The position numbers were made by a program, and so were the translations under genes. From Pseudonocardia thermophila (GTDB taxonomy: Bacteria; Actinomycetota; Actinomycetes; Mycobacteriales; Pseudonocardiaceae), in the NCBI RefSeq assembly GCF_900142365.1, contig NZ_FRAP01000029.1:1-59103 (forward strand): a stretch of DNA of 59,103 nucleotides. The letters run 5' to 3'. Position 1 is the stretch's first letter; every line of letters begins with the position of its first letter. Of this stretch, positions 25,948 through 33,907 are shown one piece after another. A model generated the notes under the pieces. It did no database searches. It saw nothing but the letters and a program-made list of their open reading frames with translations, and was not told where the DNA came from.

Positions 25948-27783
25948 GTGGCGGTACCGGCAGCGGTCGAGCTGGTCGATCTCGCGCTGAAGGCGACGAA
26001 GGCCTACGAACGTCCCGACCTCTCCGTCCGGCTGGAGCAGACCCGGCGGCGGCTGGCCGATCCCTCGGTGCGAGTGCTGGTGGTCGGCGAGTTCAAGCAG
26101 GGCAAGAGCCAGCTGATCAACGCGCTGGTCAACGCGCCCGTCTGCCCGGTCGACGACGACGTGGCCACGGCCGTGCCGACGGCGGTGCGCTACGCCGAGA
26201 CCACGTCCGTCGCGCTGGTGCGGGAGGGCGACGATCCCGACGCCCCGCCGCAGCGCACCGAGATCCCGCTGGGCAAGCTCGCCCAGTACGTCTCGGAGGC
26301 GGGCAACCCCGGCAACCGGGCCGGGCTGTCCTACGCCGACATCGCGATCCCGCGCAAGCTGCTCGCCGGCGGCCTGGTGCTCGTCGACACCCCCGGAGTC
26401 GGCGGCCTCGGTTCGGCGCACGGCGCGGCCACCATGTCCGCGCTGCCCAGCGCCGACGCGGTGCTGCTCGTCTCCGACGCCGCTCAGGAGTACACGCGGC
26501 CCGAGCTCGAGTTCCTCGACGCCGCGATGAAGCTGTGCCCGAACGTGGCCTGCGTGCTCACCAAGACCGATCTCTACCCGCACTGGCGGCGCATCCTCGA
26601 TCTCGACCGCGGCCACCTCGAGCGGGCCGGGGTCCGGGCGCCGATCTTCCCCGTCTCGTCGAGTCTGCGCCTGCACGCCGCGCAGACCAAGGACGACGAG
26701 CTGATGGCCGAGTCCGGGTTCCGGGACCTCATCGACTACCTGGTGCGCCAGGTCGTGGGCGCGGCTGACGTGCTCGCCCGCCGCTCGGCCAGCCAGGACG
26801 TGCTGATGGTGACCGACCAGCTCGCCGCGCAGATGCAGTCCGAGCTGTCGGTGCAGGAGAACCCGGAGCGGGTCGAGGCGCTGATGGCCGAGTTGAACAA
26901 GGCCAAGGCGCGCGCCGAGGAGCTCAAGCGCAACACCTCCCGCTGGCAGATCACCCTCAACGACGGCGTGGCCGACCTGCAGTCCGACATCGAGTACGAC
27001 CTGCGCGACCGGCTGCGCGCGATCGGGCGGGAGGCCGAGCAGCTCATCGACGACGCCGATCCCGCCGACGTGTGGGACCAGTTCGCCCAGTGGTTCCACC
27101 AGCAGGTGGCGACCGCGGCCTCGGCCAACTTCGTCTGGGCCCACGAGCGGGCCCGGTGGCTGGCCGCCCGCGTCGCCGAGCACTTCGCCGAGAGCGCCGA
27201 CGTGGTGCTGCCCGACCTGCAGTTCCAGGACGAGGGCATGGCCCGCAAGGTCGATCCGCTCACCCAGCCGGAGGTGGAGAAGCTGAAGCTGGGCGGGGCG
27301 ATCCTGACCGGTATGCGCGGCGGTTACGGTGGTCTCCTGATGATCGGTTTGGCCACGACGATCGCCGGGCTCGGCCTGCTGAACCCGTTCTCCGCGGCAG
27401 CGGGCCTGCTGTTCGGCGCCAAGACGGTGAAGGACGAGAAGAAGCGCCTGCTCGAACGCCGTCGCGCGGAGGCCAAGACCGCCGTGCGCAAGCACATCGA
27501 CGAGGTCGTCTTCCAGGTCGGCAAGGACTCCCGCGACATGCTGCGGCGCACCCAGCGGCAGCTGCGCGACCACTTCAACGCGCTCGCCGAGGAGCTGGCG
27601 ACCTCGATCAGCGCGTCGGTGCTCGCGGCGCAGAACGCGCTCAAGACCACCACCGGTGAGCGGGACAAGCGCATCCGCGACCTGAAGGCCGAGCTGGAAC
27701 GGGTCGAAGCGCTCGCCCGCCGGGCCAGAGCGCTCGTCGCGGACCTGCCGGCCCAGCAGCCGACCCCGGTCGTCGCCCGATGA
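25948..27783 (+). CDS. iniA: IniA-like bacterial dynamin GTPase
   Basis: 611 residues. GTPase motifs are canonical: G1 GEFKQGKS (47-54), G3 DTPGVGG (147-153), G4 TKTD (205-208). A long helical stalk region follows, with a hydrophobic, Gly-rich segment at about 460-492 (LLMIGLATTIAGLGLL) that can insert in a membrane, then a charged helix to the C-terminus. This matches IniA, a dynamin-like protein with membrane-remodelling activity in mycobacteria. GTG 25948 is chosen because GAGGGAGGG precedes it. The next gene overlaps by 4 nt (ATGA). It probably works with IniC at the inner membrane, downstream of envelope stress. Confidence 0.87.
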   Translation: MAVPAAVELVDLALKATKAYERPDLSVRLEQTRRRLADPSVRVLVVGEFKQGKSQLINALVNAPVCPVDDDVATAVPTAVRYAETTSVALVREGDDPDAPPQRTEIPLGKLAQYVSEAGNPGNRAGLSYADIAIPRKLLAGGLVLVDTPGVGGLGSAHGAATMSALPSADAVLLVSDAAQEYTRPELEFLDAAMKLCPNVACVLTKTDLYPHWRRILDLDRGHLERAGVRAPIFPVSSSLRLHAAQTKDDELMAESGFRDLIDYLVRQVVGAADVLARRSASQDVLMVTDQLAAQMQSELSVQENPERVEALMAELNKAKARAEELKRNTSRWQITLNDGVADLQSDIEYDLRDRLRAIGREAEQLIDDADPADVWDQFAQWFHQQVATAASANFVWAHERARWLAARVAEHFAESADVVLPDLQFQDEGMARKVDPLTQPEVEKLKLGGAILTGMRGGYGGLLMIGLATTIAGLGLLNPFSAAAGLLFGAKTVKDEKKRLLERRRAEAKTAVRKHIDEVVFQVGKDSRDMLRRTQRQLRDHFNALAEELATSISASVLAAQNALKTTTGERDKRIRDLKAELERVEALARRARALVADLPAQQPTPVVAR

Positions 27784-29276
27784 CCCGTCCCGTCCAGCCC
27801 GGCGGCGCACCGTCCCTCGGCGCCGAGGTACGGATCCTCCTCCGGCGCGCCATCGACGTCTACCGCGACAGCCCCGCGGCCGTCGGTTGGCTGCAGCACC
27901 ATCTGGCCCGCTTCGACGAGCCGCTGCGCGTCGCGATCGCCGGTAAGGTGAAGGCCGGCAAGTCGACCCTGCTGAACGCGCTCGTCGGCGAATCGATCGC
28001 CCCGACCGACGCGGGCGAGTGCACCCGTGTCGTCACGTGGTACGTCGACGCGCCGGTTCCCAAGGTCACGATGTTCCCCCGCAGCGGCGTTCCGAAGCAG
28101 CTCACGATCAGCCGGGCCGGGGGCGGGCTGTCGTTCGACCTGCTCGGCACCCCGGTCGAGCAGATCGAGCGGCTCGAGGTGCAGTGGCCGTCGCAGAGCC
28201 TGCGCGCGCACACGCTCATCGACACGCCCGGAATCGCGTCGCTGTCGAAGGACACCTCGGCGCGGGCCGGGGCCTTCCTCGCGCCGGAGGACTCGCCGAC
28301 GCAGGCCGACGCCGTCATCTACCTGATGCGCCACCTGCACGCGACGGACGTCGACTTCCTCGAGTCCTTCTACGACCAGGGCGTCGCCCGCGCCACCCCG
28401 ATCAACACGATCGCGGTGCTGTCCCGGGCCGACGAGATCGGCGTCGGCCGGCTGGACGCGCTCAACTCGGCGCGGCGCATCGCCCAGCGCTACCGGGCCG
28501 ACCCGAAGATCCGGGCGCTGTGCCAGACCGTCGTCGCGGTGGCCGGGCTGCTCGCCGAGACCGGCCGCACGATGCGCCAGCACGAGTTCGCGGCGCTGAC
28601 CGCGCTCGCCGGCCTGCCCCGCAAGGAGGTCGACTCGATGCTGCTGTCGGTCGACCGGTTCTCCACGATGGAGCTCGATGCGGGTCTGCCCGACGCGGAG
28701 ACCCGTGGCCGGCTGATCGAGCGGTTCGGGCTGTTCGGGGTGCGGCTGGCCACGACACTCATCCGGCAGGGCATCACGGACCCTACGGCGGTGTCCGCAG
28801 AGCTGGTCAAGCGCAGCGGCCTCGACGATCTGCGCTCCGTCCTGGCCACCCAGTTCACCGAGCGCCGCGACCTGCTCAAGGCCCGCTCGGCGCTGCTCGC
28901 GATCGATCTGGTGCTGACCAGGGAACCGCGACCGTCCGCCGCACCGCTGGCCGCCGAGGTGGAGCGCATCCTGTCCGGTGCCCACGAGTTCGCCGAGCTG
29001 CGCCTGCTGTCCACGCTGCGGTCCGGCGCCATCGCGCTGCCGCCGGAGGTCATCGCGGAGGCGGAGCGGCTGCTGGGCGGTGAGGGCGGCTCCCCGGCGG
29101 CCCGGCTCGGGCTGGACCCCTCCGCCGATCCGCAGGAACTGCGGGCCGCGGCCCTGGATGCGGCCACCCGGTGGGCGCGACGCGCGGAGAGCCCGATGTC
29201 CAGCCGGGCGATCTCGGACGTCGCACGGCTGGTGGTGCGCAGCTGTGAAGGGGTGCTCGCGCAGCTGCCCCACTGA
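27780..29276 (+). CDS. iniC: IniC-like bacterial dynamin GTPase
   Basis: 498 residues, shorter than the IniA-like partner, as in mycobacteria. G1 is GKVKAGKS (55-62), G3 is DTPG (148-151), and the G4 position reads SRAD (215-218), a departure from the usual N/TKxD. The region after 300 is helical and lacks the strong hydrophobic paddle of IniA. The ATG overlaps the IniA stop, so the two are translated together. Weak G4 may mean altered nucleotide specificity or a regulatory rather than catalytic role. Confidence 0.83.
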   Translation: MTRPVQPGGAPSLGAEVRILLRRAIDVYRDSPAAVGWLQHHLARFDEPLRVAIAGKVKAGKSTLLNALVGESIAPTDAGECTRVVTWYVDAPVPKVTMFPRSGVPKQLTISRAGGGLSFDLLGTPVEQIERLEVQWPSQSLRAHTLIDTPGIASLSKDTSARAGAFLAPEDSPTQADAVIYLMRHLHATDVDFLESFYDQGVARATPINTIAVLSRADEIGVGRLDALNSARRIAQRYRADPKIRALCQTVVAVAGLLAETGRTMRQHEFAALTALAGLPRKEVDSMLLSVDRFSTMELDAGLPDAETRGRLIERFGLFGVRLATTLIRQGITDPTAVSAELVKRSGLDDLRSVLATQFTERRDLLKARSALLAIDLVLTREPRPSAAPLAAEVERILSGAHEFAELRLLSTLRSGAIALPPEVIAEAERLLGGEGGSPAARLGLDPSADPQELRAAALDAATRWARRAESPMSSRAISDVARLVVRSCEGVLAQLPH

Positions 29277-29320
29277 GCTCCGCAGCGCTCGGCCGAGCTC
29301 TGCAGCAGCTGCACAGCGTT

Positions 29321-31849
29321 CTACTGCTGCTGCACGATCTGGCGCAGCTGGGCGAACAGCTCCCCGCGGCTCGTGGCCCCCAGCCGCTGCCGCATGCGGG
29401 CGACGTGGTGCTCGACGGTCTTGGCGGAGATGAACAGCTGCTCGCCGATCTCCTTGTAGGTCTTCCCCTCGACCAACAGGGCAGCGACCTCGCGCTCCCG
29501 CTCGCTGAGCGGGCCGGACTCCTCGGCGGGTGCGGGCTGCGGGGCCTGCGCGGGCACCGCCGGCATCCCCGACGGCGGGGTCTGTGCGTCCGCCGCGATG
29601 TCCGGGCCGCTGCCGGTCGCCTGCAGGGCACGCGCCGTCTGCAGCAGCGCCGTCATCGCCTTGCGGTCGCGAGTGCGGATCGCGGCCTGACCGGCCAGCT
29701 TCCCGCCCTCCCACGACATCCCCACGGCGTGCAGTCCGCGCGCTGCGGCCTCGACCGCGGCCGGGTCCACGTCGGCATCGAGCATCCGCACCCAGTGCGG
29801 CGCAGCGGTGGCCATGGCGGCGGCGTAGCGGCTCCCGCCCGCCGCGCGCTCCAGCGCGGCGGCGTGTCGAGCGGCTTCCTCGCGGTCCTCGGCGAGGATG
29901 GCGGCCTGCAGCCGGCCCCAGTGCAGGGGCGCCGCCCACAGCGGTGGATCACCGAGCCGGGCCAGCAGCGCGTCGGCCTCGGCGAGGTGCGGCGCCACCC
30001 AGCTGGGCTCCCGCAGCCGGGTCGCCGCGATCGCCAGCTCGCCCAGCTCGTGGAGCATGTAGAGATCGACGGGATGGCGCACGACCGCCTCCCGGGCGCG
30101 GCCCCACGCCGGCATCAGCGCGGCCAGGTCCCCGGTCCGGCGCGCGATCGCCACCTCGAGCGCGGCGGCGAGGAACTCGTCGCGCGGCTCCAGGTCGCGG
30201 CCGACGCCGGTCAGCGCTGCCCGTGCCGCCGCGACCGTTCCCCGGGCGAGCGCGATCCAGCCCAGCAGCAACCGGTGCCGGGGGGCTGCGCCGCGTCCGC
30301 CCGTCCGCGAGCGCAGCGCGCGTTCCAGCACGGACCGGGCCACCTCCAGCTCGCCGCAGTGCACCGCGACGATCGCCGCGAGTGCGGCCGGGTGATCGGG
30401 CAGCAGCACGGCCCGCACGTCGGACTCGATCATCGCCGCTGCTCGGGTGAGCAGCGACAGCGCCGCCGTCGGGGAGCCGGCGACCGACTCCCGGATGCCG
30501 TCGGCCACGAGGTCCTCCGCGCCGGCGAGCAGCGTCGGCACACCGGTCGCGTGCGGCTGCGGCTCCACCGGGCTGCCGGTGCCGATCAGGACCGGAACGG
30601 CGAGCGCGGACGGCCGTCCGGTCACCGAGTCGACGTAGCGGTAGAGCTCGGCGCTGCGGCCGAGCAGTCCGCGCCGGGCCAGCGCGGCTGCGGCGACGGT
30701 GCCCGCGAGCGCCGTGTCCGCCCGCGGCACCTCCTCGCCCGCGGACAGGACGCGATCGGCCTCGGCGAGCGCCGTGTCGACGTCTCCGCGGACGAGCGCC
30801 GCGTGCGCCCGGCGGGCGGCCACGGACAGCGGCGGGGCACCGGCCGCGACGGCCGCGGCGAACATCGCTTCGGCGTCGGGTGCCCCGGAGCGCAGCAGCT
30901 CGTCCCCGGCGGTGGTGAACAGCTCGGCCATGCGGGGCCCGGTGGCGCCGGTGCCGGCCAAACCACGGGCGACCGCGACGACGTTGCCGCCGCGGTCCAG
31001 CTCGCGCTCGGCCAGCGCCCGGCGGGCGGCGGTCCGCGACGCGGGCGGGGTGCGGGCCAGCACCGCGGCGCAGACGAGCGGAATCGGCCGCCCGTCCGCG
31101 CGGAGCAGCCCGGCCGCGATCGCGGCCTCCACGTGTTCGTCGAGCTCGGCGGTGCGGGTCAGGCCGAGGAGCGGGCCGAGCAGCTCGGCGTCCAAGGGCG
31201 CGCCCGCGGCGAGGTGCAGCAGCAGGTCGACGACGCCGGCCGGTTGCGCGGCGAGCAGGTAGCCGAGCTGGGCGATCAGCCCGGCCTCGCCGTCGCTCGC
31301 GGTCAGCAGCCGGTCCACCAGCAGCGGCACACCGCCGGTCCGGTCCAGGACGGCGGCGACGTGGCGGTCGTCGAGCCGACGGCCCAGCAGCCGCTCGGCC
31401 CGGACGGCGACGCCGGTGGCGTCGAGCGGTCCGAGCACCACGGGGGTGCGCCGGGCGGCCAGTACGGCGCCCAGCGCGGTGAGCTCCGGCGACCGCGGCC
31501 ACGGCCGGTGCGCGACCACCAGCCAGCCGCCGGTGAGCTGCGCCAGGTGGCGCAGCTCACCGGGCCCGAGCAGGTGGGCGTCGTCGACGAGCAGTGCCTC
31601 GCCTGCCCCGAGCGGGCCGGCCGGCAGATCGGTGCGCACCGTGATCCCCGCGGTGCGGAACGCGGTGGCCAGCGCGTCGAGCAGCACGGTCTTGCCGTGT
31701 CCGCCCGGTCCGACCACGTCGAGCCTGCGCACCGTCTCCGGAGCGGCGACGACGTCGCGCAGGACGCGCATGGCCGGCGGCGAACCCGCCACCCCGGCGG
31801 CACCGGCGGTGGCCGCGGGCCCGTCTGCCGCCGACGTGCGTGCACTCAC
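29321..31849 (-). CDS. LuxR-family LAL-type regulator next to the Ini genes (Rv0339c/IniR-like)
   Basis: 842 residues. An N-terminal STAND-type ATPase has Walker A GPGGHGKT (47-54) and Walker B ALLVDDAHLL. A long helical middle section of TPR-like repeats is followed by a C-terminal LuxR-type helix-turn-helix (LSEREREVAALLVEGKTYKEIGEQLFISAKTVEHHV, quoted only in part: LSEREREVAAL and FISAKTVEHHV). Length and position match the mycobacterial regulator of iniBAC. It converges with the IniC-like gene; only 44 bp separate them. It likely senses a ligand and activates the IniB upstream repeats. Confidence 0.83.
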   Translation of the reverse strand: MSARTSAADGPAATAGAAGVAGSPPAMRVLRDVVAAPETVRRLDVVGPGGHGKTVLLDALATAFRTAGITVRTDLPAGPLGAGEALLVDDAHLLGPGELRHLAQLTGGWLVVAHRPWPRSPELTALGAVLAARRTPVVLGPLDATGVAVRAERLLGRRLDDRHVAAVLDRTGGVPLLVDRLLTASDGEAGLIAQLGYLLAAQPAGVVDLLLHLAAGAPLDAELLGPLLGLTRTAELDEHVEAAIAAGLLRADGRPIPLVCAAVLARTPPASRTAARRALAERELDRGGNVVAVARGLAGTGATGPRMAELFTTAGDELLRSGAPDAEAMFAAAVAAGAPPLSVAARRAHAALVRGDVDTALAEADRVLSAGEEVPRADTALAGTVAAAALARRGLLGRSAELYRYVDSVTGRPSALAVPVLIGTGSPVEPQPHATGVPTLLAGAEDLVADGIRESVAGSPTAALSLLTRAAAMIESDVRAVLLPDHPAALAAIVAVHCGELEVARSVLERALRSRTGGRGAAPRHRLLLGWIALARGTVAAARAALTGVGRDLEPRDEFLAAALEVAIARRTGDLAALMPAWGRAREAVVRHPVDLYMLHELGELAIAATRLREPSWVAPHLAEADALLARLGDPPLWAAPLHWGRLQAAILAEDREEAARHAAALERAAGGSRYAAAMATAAPHWVRMLDADVDPAAVEAAARGLHAVGMSWEGGKLAGQAAIRTRDRKAMTALLQTARALQATGSGPDIAADAQTPPSGMPAVPAQAPQPAPAEESGPLSEREREVAALLVEGKTYKEIGEQLFISAKTVEHHVARMRQRLGATSRGELFAQLRQIVQQQ

Positions 31850-31928
31850 GGAACGTGTTCCCCCAGGCCGCGGATGTTGGGTGGTGCCAGGCTACCGATG
31901 TCGTCGCGGAGTGCTGATCCGGCTACCG

Positions 31929-32705
31929 TCAGGTGAACAGCCGGAGGTCCGGCGGCAGTCCCCCGCCCGCGTACACGTCCTCGGCCAGGTCGTGCAGCGC
32001 GGCGAGCGCGACGCTCTGCGTGAACGGCCCGTAGGAGACGCGCGCGACACCCAGCTCCTGCGCGGTCGAGAGGGAGATCGATCCGGGCACCCCCATGATG
32101 CTGATCTTCCGTTCGCCGAGCGCCTCGACGAGCCGCGCCACCGTCCGCTCATCGAGCCGCCCCGGGACGAAGAAGCACGCGGCGCCCGCGCCGAGGTAGG
32201 CCCGGCCCCGCTCGATCACGTCGGCGAGCAGCTCCTCCGGGTCGCGGTCCCGGCCCCTCAGGTAGGCGTCGGTGCGCGCGTTCAGCACGAAGGGGATCCC
32301 GGCCCGCTCCCCGGCGGCGACGGCGGCCTCGACCGCTCGGGCCGCCTCGGTGACCGGCGCCATCCGGTCCTCGAGGTTCGCGCCCACGACACCGAGGTCG
32401 ATCGCGCGGGCCACCGTGTCGCCGGGGTCGCCGTAGCCGGCTTCGAGATCGGCGGAGACGGGTAGGTCGACGGCGCGGGCGATGCGCCCGATCGTCTCGA
32501 GCATCAGGTCGCGGGGGATCGCCTCCCCGTCGGGGTAGCCGTGGCTCGCGGCGATGCTGTGGCTGGCCGTGGCCAGCGCCTTCGTGCCGGGAACAGCCGC
32601 CACGACCTTGGCGGTGATCACGTCCCACACGTTCACCACCGTCAGCAGTTCGGGATCGGTGTGCAGGCGCAGCAGCTCGGCTGCCTCGGCGGCGAGGTTC
32701 GTCAT
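31929..32705 (-). CDS. Isocitrate lyase/PEP mutase superfamily protein
   Basis: 258 residues with the (beta/alpha)8 barrel signatures: NVWDVITAKVVAAVPGTKALATAS at the start, PVSADLEAGYGDP (metal-binding acidic residues) and VLNARTDAYLRG. The family includes PEP mutase, oxaloacetate hydrolases and methylisocitrate lyases; the usual lyase motif KKCGH is absent. It probably cleaves or rearranges a C-C or C-P bond in a small organic acid. Its short length and lone position leave the substrate open. ATG 32705. Confidence 0.85.
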   Translation of the reverse strand: MTNLAAEAAELLRLHTDPELLTVVNVWDVITAKVVAAVPGTKALATASHSIAASHGYPDGEAIPRDLMLETIGRIARAVDLPVSADLEAGYGDPGDTVARAIDLGVVGANLEDRMAPVTEAARAVEAAVAAGERAGIPFVLNARTDAYLRGRDRDPEELLADVIERGRAYLGAGAACFFVPGRLDERTVARLVEALGERKISIMGVPGSISLSTAQELGVARVSYGPFTQSVALAALHDLAEDVYAGGGLPPDLRLFT

Positions 32706-32762
32706 GGTCGTGAGCGTGCCGCGGGGCGAGGTCGCAGCCCATCGATGTGCCGGTGCCCTGCG

Positions 32763-33722
32763 TCACTGCCCGGCGACCGGCTGCGGGTCCGTCGCTGATG
32801 GGGGTGGCGGGGTGATGCCGGCCTTGGCGAGCACTGCCGAACCGTTCTCGGCCTGCCCGACGAGCAGGGGCCAGGTCTCGCCGCCGAGGATGCCGTTGAC
32901 CTCCTCGGTGCCGTGCGCGATCTGGAACAGGCGCACGGCCTCGGCGGTGCGCACGTCGTACCCACCGGTCACGGGCACGTGCAGCAGCTCCTGCGCGGCG
33001 CGGACAGCCGGCCCGACGTCGCCGATGCGCAGCAGTGGCCAGCGGGGCGGTGCGGCCTCCGCGGCGTCGATCCGCCTGCCGAGCAGCTGTGCGACCTCCG
33101 TGCGCAGGCGGGGGAGCGCGCCGTAGAGGTTGTCGCCGGGGCAGGCGGTGTCCTTGAAGTCGCGGTGCCCGTACAGCTCGCTCGGCGGGATGCCGTACTG
33201 CGTGCAGATGTAGGCGCAGGTCTCGCGCAGCTTCTCCCACAGTGCCTTGGGCGGGTCGACGTCGATGTAGGTGCCCTCGTTCTCGATGCCGATCGAGACC
33301 ACGTTCTGCCCGGTGCAGTGCGCGCCCTCGACCTGCTGGCGGCCGGCGCGCAGGATCTCCAGGCTGCGGTGGCGGCCCTCGAGGAGCACCCCGCCGCGGC
33401 TGATCGTGAAGTGCTGCCCGGTGTCGATCCAGCCGCGGTGGTCCATGTGGAACTTCTGGATGGCCACGGCGAGGGCGATCGCCGCCTCGCGGCTGAAGTC
33501 GGCGACGTTCGGGGTCGCCGTGTGGTGGACGAGGATCTTGACCGGGCGCTGGTCCCAGATCGTCACGGGCCTGCTCGGCGGCCGCGCGCCCCACTCGTCG
33601 CAGGGGAGGATGGACGGTTCCTCGGCGGCCTGTGCGGTGCCCGCGCCGAGCAGCACCGCACCGCCGGCGAGCACGAGACCGCCGGTGAGGACGCTCCGCC
33701 GCGGGACCCCGCCATCGGTCAT
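32763..33722 (-). CDS. Tat-exported N-acetylmuramoyl-L-alanine amidase with peptidoglycan-binding domain
   Basis: 319 residues. A twin-arginine signal (RRSVLTGG, then a hydrophobic core ending TAQAAEE) leads to an Amidase_2 domain. Zinc ligands probably include the first His of HHTATPN and His and Cys in GHRDFKDTACPG. The C-terminal 100 residues are a peptidoglycan-binding-type domain (LLRIGDVGPAVRAAQELL, AVRLFQIAHG). It should cleave cell-wall peptides outside the membrane. ATG 33722 places the Tat motif at the usual distance. Divergent from the acyl-CoA dehydrogenase. Confidence 0.9.
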   Translation of the reverse strand: MTDGGVPRRSVLTGGLVLAGGAVLLGAGTAQAAEEPSILPCDEWGARPPSRPVTIWDQRPVKILVHHTATPNVADFSREAAIALAVAIQKFHMDHRGWIDTGQHFTISRGGVLLEGRHRSLEILRAGRQQVEGAHCTGQNVVSIGIENEGTYIDVDPPKALWEKLRETCAYICTQYGIPPSELYGHRDFKDTACPGDNLYGALPRLRTEVAQLLGRRIDAAEAAPPRWPLLRIGDVGPAVRAAQELLHVPVTGGYDVRTAEAVRLFQIAHGTEEVNGILGGETWPLLVGQAENGSAVLAKAGITPPPPSATDPQPVAGQ

Positions 33723-33840
33723 CCCGCAGCTCCCATCGGTCCCAAGAACCCCATCGTGCTCACGTGCACCATGCGTCACGGGGAGGGGATAGCACAACAG
33801 TGCGGCACGAAGGAGTGATTCCGAGTGCGCTTGTCGTGGG

Positions 33841-33879
33841 TTACCAGCCAGTAATACGATTGCGGTTACTGGCGAGTAG
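33841..33879 (+). promoter_or_regulatory. Pair of palindromic operator-like sites upstream of the acyl-CoA dehydrogenase
   Basis: TTACCAGCCAGTAA (33841-33854) and TTACTGGCGAGTAG (33866-33879) are imperfect palindromes of the same pattern, TTAC-N6-GTAR, placed 25 bp apart, centre to centre. They lie 29-67 bp before the ATG of the dehydrogenase gene. TetR-type regulators of lipid metabolism commonly bind such pairs; the regulator itself is not encoded here. Confidence 0.5.
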
Positions 33880-33907
33880 CAACGCTGTGCTGAGGGAGCT
33901 GAGGGCC

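Noticed and set aside
24856..27810. Leftward open frame of 984 residues over IniB 3 and the IniA-like gene
   Set aside because: Mirror of the coding strand; shows no domain and the opposite frame has all GTPase motifs.
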